This document shows positions 1-13,300 of a stretch of DNA of 64,000 bases, in pieces; the first letter of the stretch is position 1; each line of letters starts with the position of its first letter. The notes under the pieces were generated by a model. The model was not told where the DNA came from. It saw nothing but the letters and a program-made list of their open reading frames with translations, and did no database searches. Source of the DNA: Arenicola marina (lineage: Eukaryota > Annelida > Polychaeta > Arenicolidae); assembly GCA_964019135.1 (NCBI GenBank), contig OZ025256.1:35684035-35748034 (forward strand), written 5' to 3'. A program made the position numbers and the translations under genes.

Positions 1-541
1 GAGGTAAAGGCATGAGGTAATGGTATGAGGTAATGGCGTGATGTAATGTTGTAAGATAATGGCGTGAGGTAATAATGTTAGGTAATGGCGTGAGGTAATG
101 GTGTGAGGTAAGAACGTGAGGTAATGGTCTGAGGTAATAGTGTGAGGTAATGGTGTGAAGTAATGGTGCAAGGTACTGGTATGAGGTAATGACGTGAGGT
201 AATGGTGTGAGGTAATGGTGTGAGGTAATGGTGTAAGGTAATGGTGTGAGGTAATGGCGTGAGGTAATGGCGTGCGGTAGTGGTGTGAGGTAATGGCGTG
301 AGGTAAAGGCATGAGGTAATGGTATGAGGTAATGGCGTGATGTAATGTTGTAAGATAAAGGCGTGAGGTAATAATGTTAGGTAATGGCGTGAGGTAATGG
401 TGTGAGGTAAGAACGTGAGGTAATGGTCTGAGGTAATAGTGTGAGGTAACGGTGTGAAGTAATGGTGCAAGGTACTGGTATGAGGTAATGACGTGAGGTA
501 ATGGTGTGAGGTAATGGTGTGAGGTAATGGTGTAAGGTAAT
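1..541 (+). repeat. 299-bp local duplication in the 13-mer array
   Basis: A block with marker variants (GGTAAAGGCATGAGG, TGATGTAATGTTGTAAG, AATAATGTTAGG) occurs at the window start and again 299 bp later, from about 300 to 541. The offset is exactly 23 units of 13 bp. The two copies differ by at least one base change near 59/358. The left copy may continue beyond the window. The same marker block reappears near 1,100, 10,440, 10,740, 11,780 and 31,270. Confidence 0.8.
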
Positions 542-2029
542 GGTATGAGGTAATGGCGTGATTTAATGTTGTAAGGTAATGGCGTGAGGTAATGACGTTA
601 GGTAATGGTGTGAGGTAATGGCGTGAGGTAATGGCGTGAGGTAAGAGCCTGAGGTAATGGCGTGAGGTAATGGCGTGAGGTAATGGTGTGAGGTAATGGT
701 GTGAGGTAATGGTGTAAGGTAATGGCGTGAGGTAATGGCGTGAGGTAATGGCGTGAGGTAATGGCGTGAGGTAATGGTGTGAGGTAATGGTGTGAGGTAA
801 TGGCGTGAGGTAATGGTGTGAGGTAATGGTGTGAGGTAATGGTGTAAGGTAATGGCGTGAGGTAATGGCGTGAGGTAATGGTGTAAGGTAATGGTGTGAG
901 GTAATGGCGTCAGGTAATGGTGTGAGGTAATGGTGTGAGGTAATGGCGCGAGGTAATGGCGTGAGGTAATGGCGTGAGGTAATGGCGTGGGGTAATGACG
1001 TGAGGTAATGGCGTGAGGTAATGGTGTGAGGTAATGGTGTGAGGTAATGGCGTGAGGTAATTGCGTGCGGTAGTGGTGTGAGGTAATGGCGTGAGGTAAA
1101 AGCATGAGGTAATGGTATGAGGTAATGGCGTGATGTAATGTTGTAAGATAATGGCGTGAGGTAATAATGTTAGGTAATGGCGTGAGGTAATGGTGTGAGG
1201 TAAGAACGTGAGGTAATGGTCTGAGGTAATAGTGTGAGGTAACGGTGTGAAGTAATGGTGCAAGGTACTGGTATGAGGTAATGACGTGAGGTAATGGTGT
1301 GAGGTAATGGTGTGAGGTAATGGTGTAAGGTAATGGTATGAGGTAATGGCGTGATTTAATGTTGTAAGGTAATGGCCTGAGGTAATGACGTTAGGTAATG
1401 GTGTGAGGTAATGGCGTGAGTTAATGGTGCAAGGTAATGGTATGCGGTAATGGCGTGAGGTAATGACGTTAGGTAATGGCGTGAGGTAATGGCGTGAGGT
1501 AATGACGTGAGGTAATGGCGTGAGGTAATGACGTGAGGTAAGGGCGTGAGGTAATGCGTGAGGTAATCGCGTGAGATAAGAGCCTGAGGTAATGGCGTGA
1601 GGTAATGGCGTGAGGTAAGAGCCTGGGGTAATGGCGTGAGGTAATGGCGTGAGGTAAAGGCGTGAGGTAATGGTGTTAGGTAATGGCGTGGGGTAATGGC
1701 GTGAGGTTGTGACGTGAGGTAATGGCGTGACGTAAGAGCGTGAGGTAATGGTGTGAGGTAATGGCGTGAGGTAATGGCGTGGGGTAATGGCGTGAGGTTG
1801 TGACGTGAGGTAATGGCGTGACGTAAGAGCGTGAGGTAATGGTGTGAGGTAATGGCGTGAGGTAATTGAGTGAGGTAATGGCGTGAGGTAATGGTGTGAG
1901 GTAATGGCGTGAGGTAATGACGTTAGGTAATGGCGTGAGGTAATGGCGTGAGGTAATGGTGTGAGGTAATAGTGTGAGGTAATGGCGTGAGGTAATGACG
2001 TTAGGTAATGGCGTGAGGTAATGGGGTGA

Positions 2030-4921
2030 GGTAATGGCGTGAGGTAATGGCGTGAGGTAATGGCGTGACGTAAGAGTGTGAGATAATGGTGTGAGGTAAT
2101 GGCGTGAGGTAATTGTGTGAGGTAATGGCGTGAGGTAATAGCGTGAGGTAATGGCTTGAGGTAATGGTATGAGGTATGGGCGTGAGTTAATGGCGTAAGG
2201 TAATGGCGTGAGGTAATAGTGTGAGGTAATGGCGTGAGGTAATGACGTTAGGTAATGGCGTGAGGTAATGGGGTGAGGTAATGGCGTGAGGTAATGGCGT
2301 GAGGTAATGGTATGAGGTATGGGCGTGAGTTAATGGCGTGAGGTAATGGCGTGAGGTAATAGTGTGAGGTAATGGCGTGAGGTATTGACGTTAGGTAATG
2401 GCCTGAGGTAATGGGGTGAGGTAATGGCGTGAGGTAATGGCGTGAGGTAATGGCGTGACGTAAGAGTGTGAGGTAATGGTGTGAGGTAATGGCGTGAGGT
2501 AATTGTGTGAGGTAATGGCGTGAGGTAATCGCGTGAGGTAATGGCTTGAGGTAATGGTGTGAGGTAATTGCGTGAGGTAATGGGGTGAGGCAATGGCGTG
2601 AGGTAATGATGTGAGGTAATGGTGTGAAGTAATGGCGTGAGGTAATGACGTGAGGTAATGGGGTGAGGCAATGGCGTGAGGTAATGGCTTGAGGTAATGG
2701 TGTGAGGTAATTGCGTGAGGTAATGGTGTGAGGCAATGGCGTGAGGTAATGACGTGAGGTAATGGTGTGAAGTAATGGCGTGAGGTAATGACGTGAGGTA
2801 ATGGGGTGAGGTAATGGCGTGAGGTAATGGCGCGAGGTAATGGCGTGAGGTAATGGCGTGAGGTAATGGCTTGAGTTAATGGTGTGAGGTAATGGCGTGA
2901 GGTAATGGGGTGAGGAAATGGTGTGAGGTAATGGTGTGAGGTAATGGCGTGAGGTAATGGTGTGAGGTAATGGTGTGAGGTAATGGTGTAAGGTAATGGC
3001 GTGAGGTAATGGCGTAAGGTAATTGAGTGAGGTAATGGCGTGAGGTAATGGTGTGAGGTAATGGCGTGAGCTAATGACATTAGGTAATGGCGTGAGGTAA
3101 TGGCGTGAGGTAATGGTGTGAGGTAATAGTGTGAGGTAATGGCGTGAGGTAATGACGTTAGGTAATGGCGTGAGGTAATGGGGTGAGGTAATGGCGTGAG
3201 GTAATGGCGTGAGGTAATGGCGTGACGTAAGAGTGTGAGATAATGGTGTGAGGTAATGGCGTGAGGTAATTGTGTGAGGTAATGGCGTGAGGTAATAGCG
3301 TGAGGTATTGGCTTGAGGTAATGGTGTGAGGTAATTGCGTGAGGTAATGGTGTGAGGCAATGGCGTGAGGTAATGACGTGAGGTAATGGTGTGAAGTAAT
3401 GGCGTGAGGTAATGACGTGAGGTAATGGGGTGAGGTAATGGCGTGAGGTAATGGCGTGAGGTAATGGCGTAAGGTAATTGAGTGAGGTAATGGCGTGAGG
3501 TAATGGCGTGAGGTAATGGCGTGACGTAAGAGTGTGAGATAATGGTGTGAGGTAATGGCGTGAGGTAATTGTGTGAGGTAATGGCGTGAGGTAATAGCGT
3601 GAGGTAATGGCTTGAGGTAATGGTATGAGGTATGGGCGTGAGTTAATGGCGTAAGGTAATGGCGTGAGGTAATAGTGTGAGGTAATGGCGTGAGGTAATG
3701 ACGTTAGGTAATGGCGTGAGGTAATGGGGTGAGGTAATGGCGTGAGGTAATGGCGTGAGGTAATGGTATGAGGTATGGGCGTGAGTTAATGGCGTGAGGT
3801 AATGGCGTGAGGTAATAGTGTGAGGTAATGGCGTGAGGTATTGACGTTAGGTAATGGCCTGAGGTAATGGGGTGAGGTAATGGCGTGAGGTAATGGCGTG
3901 AGGTAATGGCGTGACGTAAGAGTGTGAGGTAATGGTGTGAGGTAATGGCGTGAGGTAATTGTGTGAGGTAATGGCGTGAGGTAATCGCGTGAGGTAATGG
4001 CTTGAGGTAATGGTGTGAGGTAATTGCGTGAGGTAATGGGGTGAGGCAATGGCGTGAGGTAATGATGTGAGGTAATGGTGTGAAGTAATGGCGTGAGGTA
4101 ATGACGTGAGGTAATGGGGTGAGGCAATGGCGTGAGGTAATGGCTTGAGGTAATGGTGTGAGGTAATTGCGTGAGGTAATGGTGTGAGGCAATGGCGTGA
4201 GGTAATGACGTGAGGTAATGGTGTGAAGTAATGGCGTGAGGTAATGACGTGAGGTAATGGGGTGAGGTAATGGCGTGAGGTAATGGCGCGAGGTAATGGC
4301 GTGAGGTAATGGCGTGAGGTAATGGCTTGAGTTAATGGTGTGAGGTAATGGCGTGAGGTAATGGGGTGAGGAAATGGTGTGAGGTAATGGTGTGAGGTAA
4401 TGGCGTGAGGTAATGGTGTGAGGTAATGGTGTGAGGTAATGGTGTAAGGTAATGGCGTGAGGTAATGGCGTAAGGTAATTGAGTGAGGTAATGGCGTGAG
4501 GTAATGGTGTGAGGTAATGGCGTGAGCTAATGACATTAGGTAATGGCGTGAGGTAATGGCGTGAGGTAATGGTGTGAGGTAATAGTGTGAGGTAATGGCG
4601 TGAGGTAATGACGTTAGGTAATGGCGTGAGGTAATGGGGTGAGGTAATGGCGTGAGGTAATGGCGTGAGGTAATGGCGTGACGTAAGAGTGTGAGATAAT
4701 GGTGTGAGGTAATGGCGTGAGGTAATTGTGTGAGGTAATGGCGTGAGGTAATAGCGTGAGGTATTGGCTTGAGGTAATGGTGTGAGGTAATTGCGTGAGG
4801 TAATGGTGTGAGGCAATGGCGTGAGGTAATGACGTGAGGTAATGGTGTGAAGTAATGGCGTGAGGTAATGACGTGAGGTAATGGGGTGAGGTAATGGCGT
4901 GAGGTAATGGCGTGAGGTAAT
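2030..4921 (+). repeat. 1,456-bp tandem duplication in the 13-mer array
   Basis: About 1,436 bp at 2,030-3,465 is repeated at 3,486-4,921, offset by 1,456 bp, which is exactly 112 units of 13 bp. Rare variants such as TGAGGAAATGG, GAGCTAATGACAT and GAGGTATTGGCTT occur in identical order in both copies. The reverse-strand open stretches at 2,248-3,360 and 3,704-4,816 translate identically, so the copies are essentially identical there. Edges were set by eye where the variant order stops matching and are good to about one unit. Confidence 0.88.
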
Positions 4922-7356
4922 GGCTTGAGGTAATGGTATGAGGTATGGGCGTGAGTTAATGGCGTAAGGTAATGGCGTGAGGTAATAGTGTGAGGTAATG
5001 GCGTGAGGTAATGACGTTAGGTAATGGCGTGAGGTAATGGGGTGAGGTAATGGCGTGAGGTAATGGCGTGAGGTAATGGTATGAGGTATGGGCGTGAGTT
5101 AATGGCGTGAGGTAATGGCGTGAGGTAATAGTGTGAGGTAATGGCGTGAGGTAATGACGTTAGGTAATGGCCTGAGGTAATGGGGTGAGGTAATGGCGTG
5201 AGGTAATGGCGTGAGGTAATCGCGTGACGTAAGAGTGTGAGGTAATGGTGTGAGGTAATGGCGTGAGGTAATTGTGTGAGGTAATGGCGTGAGGTAATCG
5301 CGTGAGGTAATGGCTTGAGGTAATGGTGTGAGGTAAGAACGTGAGGTAATGGTCTGAGGTAATAGTTTCAGGTAACGGTGTGAAGTAATGGTGCAAGGTA
5401 CTGGTATGAGGTAATGACGTGAGGTAATGGTGTGAGGTAATGGTGTGAGGTAATGGTGTAAGGTAATGGTATGAGGTAATGGCGTGATTTAATGTTGTAA
5501 GGTAATGGCGTGAGGTAATGACGTTAGGTAATGGTGTGAGGTAATGGCGTGAGTTAATGGTGCAAGGTAATGGTATGCGGTAATGGCGTGAGGTAATGAC
5601 GTTAGGTAATGGCGTGAGGTAATGGCGTGAGGTAATGACGTGAGGTAATGGCGTGAGGTAATGACGTGAGGTAAGGGCGTGAGGTAATGGCGTGAGTTCA
5701 TAGTGTGACGTAATGGCGTGAGGTAATGGCGTGAGGTAAGAGCCTGAGGTAATGCGTGAGGTAATCGCGTGAGATAAGAGCCTGAGGTAATGGCGTGAGG
5801 TGATGGCGTGAGGTAAGAGCCTGAGGTAATGCGTGAGGTAATCGCGTGAGATAAGAGCCTGAGGTAATGGCGTGAGGTAATGGCGTGAGGTAAGAGCCTG
5901 GGGTAATGGCGTGAGGTAATGGCGTGAGGTAAAGGCGTGAGGTAATGGTGTTAGGTAATGGCGTGGGGTAATGGCGTGAGGTTGTGACGTGAGGTAATGG
6001 CGTGACGTAAGAGCGTGAGGTAATGGTGTGAGGTAATGGCGTGAGGTAATTGAGTGAGGTAATGGCGTGAGGTAATGGTGTGAGGTAATGGCGTGAGGTA
6101 ATGACGTTAGGTAATGGCGTGAGGTAATGGCGTGAGGTAATGGTGTGAGGTAATAGTGTGAGGTAATGGCGTGAGGTAATGACGTTAGGTAATGGCGTGA
6201 GGTAATGGGGTGAGGTAATGGCGTGAGGTAATGGCGTGAGGTAATGGCGTGACGTAAGAGTGTGAGATAATGGTGTGAGGTAATGGCGTGAGGTAATTGT
6301 GTGAGGTAATGGCGTGAGGTAATAGCGTGAGGTAATGGCTTGAGGTAATGGTATGAGGTATGGGCGTGAGTTAATGGCGTAAGGTAATGGCGTGAGGTAA
6401 TAGTGTGAGGTAATGGCGTGAGGTAATGACGTTAGGTAATGGCGTGAGGTAATGGGGTGAGGTAATGGCGTGAGGTAATGGCGTGAGGTAATGGTATGAG
6501 GTATGGGCGTGAGTTAATGGCGTGAGGTAATGGCGTGAGGTAATAGTGTGAGGTAATGGCGTGAGGTAATGACGTTAGGTAATGGCCTGAGGTAATGGGG
6601 TGAGGTAATGGCGTGAGGTAATGGCGTGAGGTAATGGCGTGACGTAAGAGTGTGAGGTAATGGTGTGAGGTAATGGCGTGAGGTAATTGTGTGAGGTAAT
6701 GGCGTGAGGTAATCGCGTGAGGTAATGGCTTGAGGTAATGGTGTGAGGTAATTGCGTGAGGTAATGGTGTGAGGCAATGGCGTGAGGTAATGATGTGAGG
6801 TAATGGTGTGAAGTAATGGCGTGAGGTAATGACGTGAGGTAATGGGGTGAGGCAATGGCGTGAGGTAATGGCTTGAGGTAATGGTGTGAGGTAATTGCGT
6901 GAGGTAATGGTGTGAGGCAATGGCGTGAGGTAATGACGTGAGGTAATGGTGTGAAGTAATGGCGTGAGGTAATGACGTGAGGTAATGGGGTGAGGTAATG
7001 GCGTGAGGTAATGGCGCGAGGTAATGGCGTGAGGTAATGGCGTGAGGTAATGGCTTGAGTTAATGGTGTGAGGTAATGGCGTGAGGTAATGGGGTGAGGA
7101 AATGGTGTGAGGTAATGGTGTGAGGTAATGGCGTGAGGTAATGGTGTGAGGTAATGGTGTGAGGTAATGGTGTAAGGTAATGGCGTGAGGTAATGGCGTG
7201 AGGTAATGGTGTAAGGTAATGGTGTGAGGTAATGGCGTCAGGTAATGGTGTGAGGTAATGGTGTGAGGTAATGGCGCGAGGTAATGGCGTGAGGTAATGG
7301 CGTGAGGTAATGGTGTGAGGTAATAGTGTGAGGTAATGGCGTGAGGTAATGACGTT

Positions 7357-10300
7357 AGGTAATGGCGTGAGGTAATGGGGTGAGGTAATGGCGTGAGGTA
7401 ATGGCGTGAGGTAATGGCGTGACGTAAGAGTGTGAGATAATGGTGTGAGGTAATGGCGTGAGGTAATTGTGTGAGGTAATGGCGTGAGGTAATAGCGTGA
7501 GGTAATGGCTTGAGGTAATGGTATGAGGTATGGGCGTGAGTTAATGGCGTAAGGTAATGGCGTGAGGTAATAGTGTGAGGTAATGGCGTGAGGTAATGAC
7601 GTTAGGTAATGGCGTGAGGTAATGGGGTGAGGTAATGGCGTGAGGTAATGGCGTGAGGTAATGGTATGAGGTATGGGCGTGAGTTAATGGCGTGAGGTAA
7701 TGGCGTGAGGTAATAGTGTGAGGTAATGGCGTGAGGTAATGACGTTAGGTAATGGCCTGAGGTAATGGGGTGAGGTAATGGCGTGAGGTAATGGCGTGAG
7801 GTAATGGCGTGACGTAAGAGTGTGAGGTAATGGTGTGAGGTAATGGCGTGAGGTAATTGTGTGAGGTAATGGCGTGAGGTAATCGCGTGAGGTAATGGCG
7901 TGAGGTAATGGTGTGAGGTAATGGTGTGAGGTAATGGTGTAAGGTAATGGCGTCAGGTAATGGCGTGAGGTAATGGTGTAAGGTAATGGTGTGAGGTAAT
8001 GGCGTCAGGTAATGGTGTGAGGTAATGGCGTGGGGTAATGACGTGAGGTAATGGCGTGAGGTAATGGTGTGAGGTAATGGTGTGAGGTAATGGCGTGAGG
8101 TAATGGCGTGAGGTAATAGCGTGAGGTAATGACGTGAGGTAATGGTGTGAGGTAATGGTGTGAGGTAATGGTGTAAGGTAATGGTATGCGGTAATGGCGT
8201 GAGGTAATGACGTTAGGTAATGGCGTGAGGTAATGGCGTGAGGTAATGACGTGAGGTAATGGCGTGAGGTAATGACGTGAGGTAAGGGCGTGAGGTAATG
8301 GCGTGAGGTCATAGTGTGACGTAATGGCGTGAGGTAATGGCGTGAGGTAATGGCGTGAGGTAAGAGCCTGAGGTAATGGCGTGAGGTAATTGTGTGAGGT
8401 AATGGCGTGAGGTAAGAGCCTGAGGTAATGCGTGAGGTAATCGCGTGAGATAAGAGCCTGAGGTAATGGCGTGAGGTAATGGCGTGAGGTAAGAGCCTGG
8501 GGTAATGGCGTGAGGTAATGGTGTGAGGGAATGGCGTGGGGTAATGGCGTGAGGTTGTGACGTGAGGTAATGGCGTGACGTAAGAGCGTGAGGTAATGGT
8601 GTGAGGTAATGGCGTGAGGTAATTGAGTGAGGTAATGGCGTGAGGTAATGGTGTGAGGTAATGGCGTGAGCTAATGACGTTAGGTAATGGCGTGAGGTAA
8701 TGGCGTGAGGTAATGGTGTGAGGTAATAGTGTGAGGTAATGGCGTGAGGTAATGACGTTAGGTAATGGCGTGAGGTAATGGGGTGAGGTAATGGCGTGAG
8801 GTAATGGCGTGAAGTAATGGCGTGACGTAAGAGTGTGAGATAATGGTGTGAGGTAATGGCGTGAGGTAATTGTGTGAGGTAATGGCGTGAGGTAATAGCG
8901 TGAGGTATTGGCTTGAGGTAATGGTGTGAGGTAATTGCGTGAGGTAATGGTGTGAGGCAATGGCGTGAGGTAATGACGTGAGGTAATGGTGTGAAGTAAT
9001 GGCGTGAGGTAATGACGTGAGGTAATGGGGTGAGGTAATGGCGTGAGGTAATGGCGTGAGGTAATGGCTTGAGGTAATGGTATGAGGTATGGGCGTGAGT
9101 TAATGGCGTAAGGTAATGGCGTGAGGTAATAGTGTGAGGTAATGGCGTGAGGTAATGACGTTAGGTAATGGCGTGAGGTAATGGGGTGAGGTAATGGCGT
9201 GAGGTAATGGCGTGAGGTAATGGTATGAGGTATGGGCGTGAGTTAATGGCGTGAGGTAATGGCGTGAGGTAATAGTGTGAGGTAATGGCGTGAGGTAATG
9301 ACGTTAGGTAATGGCCTGAGGTAATGGGGTGAGGTAATGGCGTGAGGTAATGGCGTGAGGTAATCGCGTGACGTAAGAGTGTGAGGTAATGGTGTGAGGT
9401 AATGGCGTGAGGTAATTGTGTGAGGTAATGGCGTGAGGTAATCGCGTGAGGTAATGGCTTGAGGTAATGGTGTGAGGTAATTGCGTGAGGTAATGGGGTG
9501 AGGCAATGGCGTGAGGTAATGATGTGAGGTAATGGTGTGAAGTAATGGCGTGAGGTAATGGCTTGAGTTAATGGTGTAAGGTAATGGCGTGAGGTAAGGG
9601 CGTGAGGAAATGGCCTGAGGTAATGACGTGGGGTAATGGGGTGAGGTAATGGCGTGAGGTAATGGCGAGAGGTAATGGCGTGAGGTAATGGCGTGAGGTA
9701 ATGGCTTGAGTTAATGGTGTGAGGTAATGGCGTGAGGTAAGGGCGTGAGGAAATGGCGTGAGGTAATGGTGTGAGGTAATGGCGTGAGGTAATGGCTTGA
9801 GATTATGGTGTGAGGTAATAACGTGTGGTAATGACGTGAGGTATTGGCGTGAGGTAATGGCGTGAGGTAATGGCGTGAGGTCATAGTGTGACGTAATGGC
9901 GTGAGGTAATGGCGTGAGGTAATGGCGTGAGGTAAGAGCCTGAGGTAATGGCGTGAGGTAATTGTGTGAGGTAATGGCGTGAGGTAAGAGCCTGAGGTAA
10001 TGCGTGAGGTAATCGCGTGAGATAAGAGCCTGAGGTAATGGCGTGAGGTAATGGCGTGAGGTAAGAGCTTGGGGTAATGGCGTGAGGTAATGGCGTGAGG
10101 TAAAGGCGTGAGGTAATGGTGTTAGTTAATGGCGTGGGGTAATGGCGTGAGGTTGTGGCGTGAGGTAATGGCGTGACGTAAGAGCGTGAGGTAATGGCGT
10201 GAGGTAATATCGTGAGGTAATGGTGTGAGGTAATGGTGTGAGGTAATGGCGTCAGGTAATGGTGTGAGGTAATGGTGTGAGGTAATGGCGTGAGGTAATG

Positions 10301-13300
10301 GCGTGAGGTAATGGCGTGAGGTAATGGCGTGGGGTAATGACGTGAGGTAATGGCGTGAGGTAATGGTGTGAGGTAATGGTGTGAGGTAATGGCGTGAGGT
10401 AATGGCGTGCGGTAGTGGTGTGAGGTAATGGCGTGAGGTAAAGGCATGAGGTAATGGTATGAGGTAATGGCGTGATGTAATGTTGTAAGATAATGGCGTG
10501 AGGTAATAATGTTAGGTAATGGCGTGAGGTAATGGTGTGAGGTAAGAACGTGAGGTAATGGTCTGAGGTAATAGTGTGAGGTAATGGTGTGAAGTAATGG
10601 TGCAAGGTACTGGTATGAGGTAATGACGTGAGGTAATGGTGTGAGGTAATGGTGTGAGGTAATGGTGTAAGGTAATGGTGTGAGGTAATGGCGTGAGGTA
10701 ATGGCGTGCGGTAGTGGTGTGAGGTAATGGCGTGAGGTAAAGGCATGAGGTAATGGTATGAGGTAATGGCGTGATGTAATGTTGTAAGATAATGGCGTGA
10801 GGTAATAATGTTAGGTAATGGCGTGAGGTAATGGTGTGAGGTAAGAACGTGAGGTAATGGTCTGAGGTAATAGTGTGAGGTAACGGTGTGAAGTAATGGT
10901 GCAAGGTACTGGTATGAGGTAATGACGTGAGGTAATGGTGTGAGGTAATGGTGTGAGGTAATGGTGTAAGGTAATGGTATGAGGTAATGGCGTGATTTAA
11001 TGTTGTAAGGTAATGGCGTGAGGTAATGACGTTAGGTAATGGTGTGAGGTAATGGCGTGAGGTAATGGCGTGAGGTAAGAGCCTGAGGTAATGGCGTGAG
11101 GTAATGGCGTGAGGTAATGGTGTGAGGTAATGGTGTGAGGTAATGGTGTAAGGTAATGGTGTGAGGTAATGGCGTCAGGTAATGGTGTGAGGTAATGGTG
11201 TGAGGTAATGGCGCGAGGTAATGGCGTGAGGTAATGGCGTGAGGTAATGGCGTGGGGTAATGACGTGAGGTAATGGCGTGAGGTAATGGTGTGAGGTAAT
11301 GGCGTGAGGTAATGGCGTGATTTAATGTTGTAAGGTAATGGCGTGAGGTAATGACGTTAGGTAATGGTGTGAGGTAATGGCGTGAGGTAATGGCGTGAGG
11401 TAAGAGCCTGAGGTAATGGCGTGAGGTAATGGCGTGAGGTAATGGTGTGAGGTAATGGTGTGAGGTAATGGTGTAAGGTAATGGCGTGAGGTAATGGTGT
11501 GAGGTAATGGTGTGAGGTAATGGTGTAAGGTAATGGCGTGAGGTAATGGCGTGAGGTAATGGTGTAAGGTAATGGTGTGAGGTAATGGCGTCAGGTAATG
11601 GTGTGAGGTAATGGTGTGAGGTAATGGCGCGAGGTAATGGCGTGAGGTAATGGCGTGAGGTAATGGCGTGGGGTAATGACGTGAGGTAATGGCGTGAGGT
11701 AATGGTGTGAGGTAATGGTGTGAGGTAATGGCGTGAGGTAATTGCGTGCGGTAGTGGTGTGAGGTAATGGCGTGAGGTAAAGGCATGAGGTAATGGTATG
11801 AGGTAATGGCGTGATGTAATGTTGTAAGATAATGGCGTGAGGTAATAATGTTAGGTAATGGCGTGAGGTAATGGTGTGAGGTAAGAACGTGAGGTAATGG
11901 TCTGAGGTAATAGTGTGAGGTAACGGTGTGAAGTAATGGTGCAAGGTACTGGTATGAGGTAATGACGTGAGGTAATGGTGGGAGGTAATGGTGTGAGGTA
12001 ATGGTGTAAGGTAATGGTATGAGGTAATGGCGTGATTTAATGTTGTAAGGTAATGGCGTGAGGTAATGACGTTAGGTAATGGTGTGAGGCAATGGCGTGA
12101 GTTAATGGTGCAAGGTAATGGTATGCGGTAATGGCGTGAGGTAATGACGTTAGGTAATGGCGTGAGGTAATGGCGTGAGGTAATGACGTGAGGTAATGGC
12201 GTGAGGTAATGACGTGAGGTAAGGGCGTGAGGTAATGGCGTGAGTTCATAGTGTGACGTAATGGCGTGAGGTAATGGCGTGAGGTAATGGCGTGAGGTAA
12301 GAGCCTGAGGTAATGCGTGAGGTAATCGCGTGAGATAAGAGCCTGAGGTAATGGCGTGAGGTAATGGCGTGAGGTAAGAGCCTGGGGTAATGGCGTGAGG
12401 TAATGGCGTGAGGTAAAGGCGTGAGGTAATGGTGTTAGGTAATGGCGTGGGGTAATGGCGTGAGGTTGTGACGTGAGGTAATGGCGTGACGTAAGAGCGT
12501 GAGGTAATGGTGTGAGGTAATGGCGTGAGGTAATTGAGTGAGGTAATGGCGTGAGGTAATGGTGTGAGGTAATGGCGTGAGGTAATGACGTTAGGTAATG
12601 GCGTGAGGTAATGGCGTGAGGTAATGGTGTGAGGTAATAGTGTGAGGTAATGGCGTGAGGTAATGACGTTAGGTAATGGCGTGAGGTAATGGGGTGAGGT
12701 AATGGCGTGAGGTAATGGCGTGAGGTAATGGCGTGACGTAAGAGTGTGAGATAATGGTGTGAGGTAATGGCGTGAGGTAATTGTGTGAGGTAATGGCGTG
12801 AGGTAATAGCGTGAGGTAATGGCTTGAGGTAATGGTATGAGGTATGGGCGTGAGTTAATGGCGTAAGGTAATGGCGTGAGGTAATAGTGTGAGGTAATGG
12901 CGTGAGGTAATGACGTTAGGTAATGGCGTGAGGTAATGGGGTGAGGTAATGGCGTGAGGTAATGGCGTGAGGTAATGGCGTGAGGTAATGGCGTGACTTA
13001 AGAGTGTGAGATAATGGTGTGAGGTAATGGCGTGAGGTAATTGTGTGAGGTAATGGCGTGAGGTAATCGCGTGAGGTAATGGCTTGAGGTAATGGTGTGA
13101 GGTAATTGCGTGAGGTAATGGGGTGAGGCAATGGCGTGAGGTAATGATGTGAGGTAATGGTGTGAAGTAATGGCGTGAGGTAATGACGTGAGGTAATGGG
13201 GTGAGGCAATGGCGTGAGGTAATGGCTTGAGGTAATGGTGTGAGGTAATTGCGTGAGGTAATGGTGTGAGGCAATGGCGTGAGGTAATGACGTGAGGTAA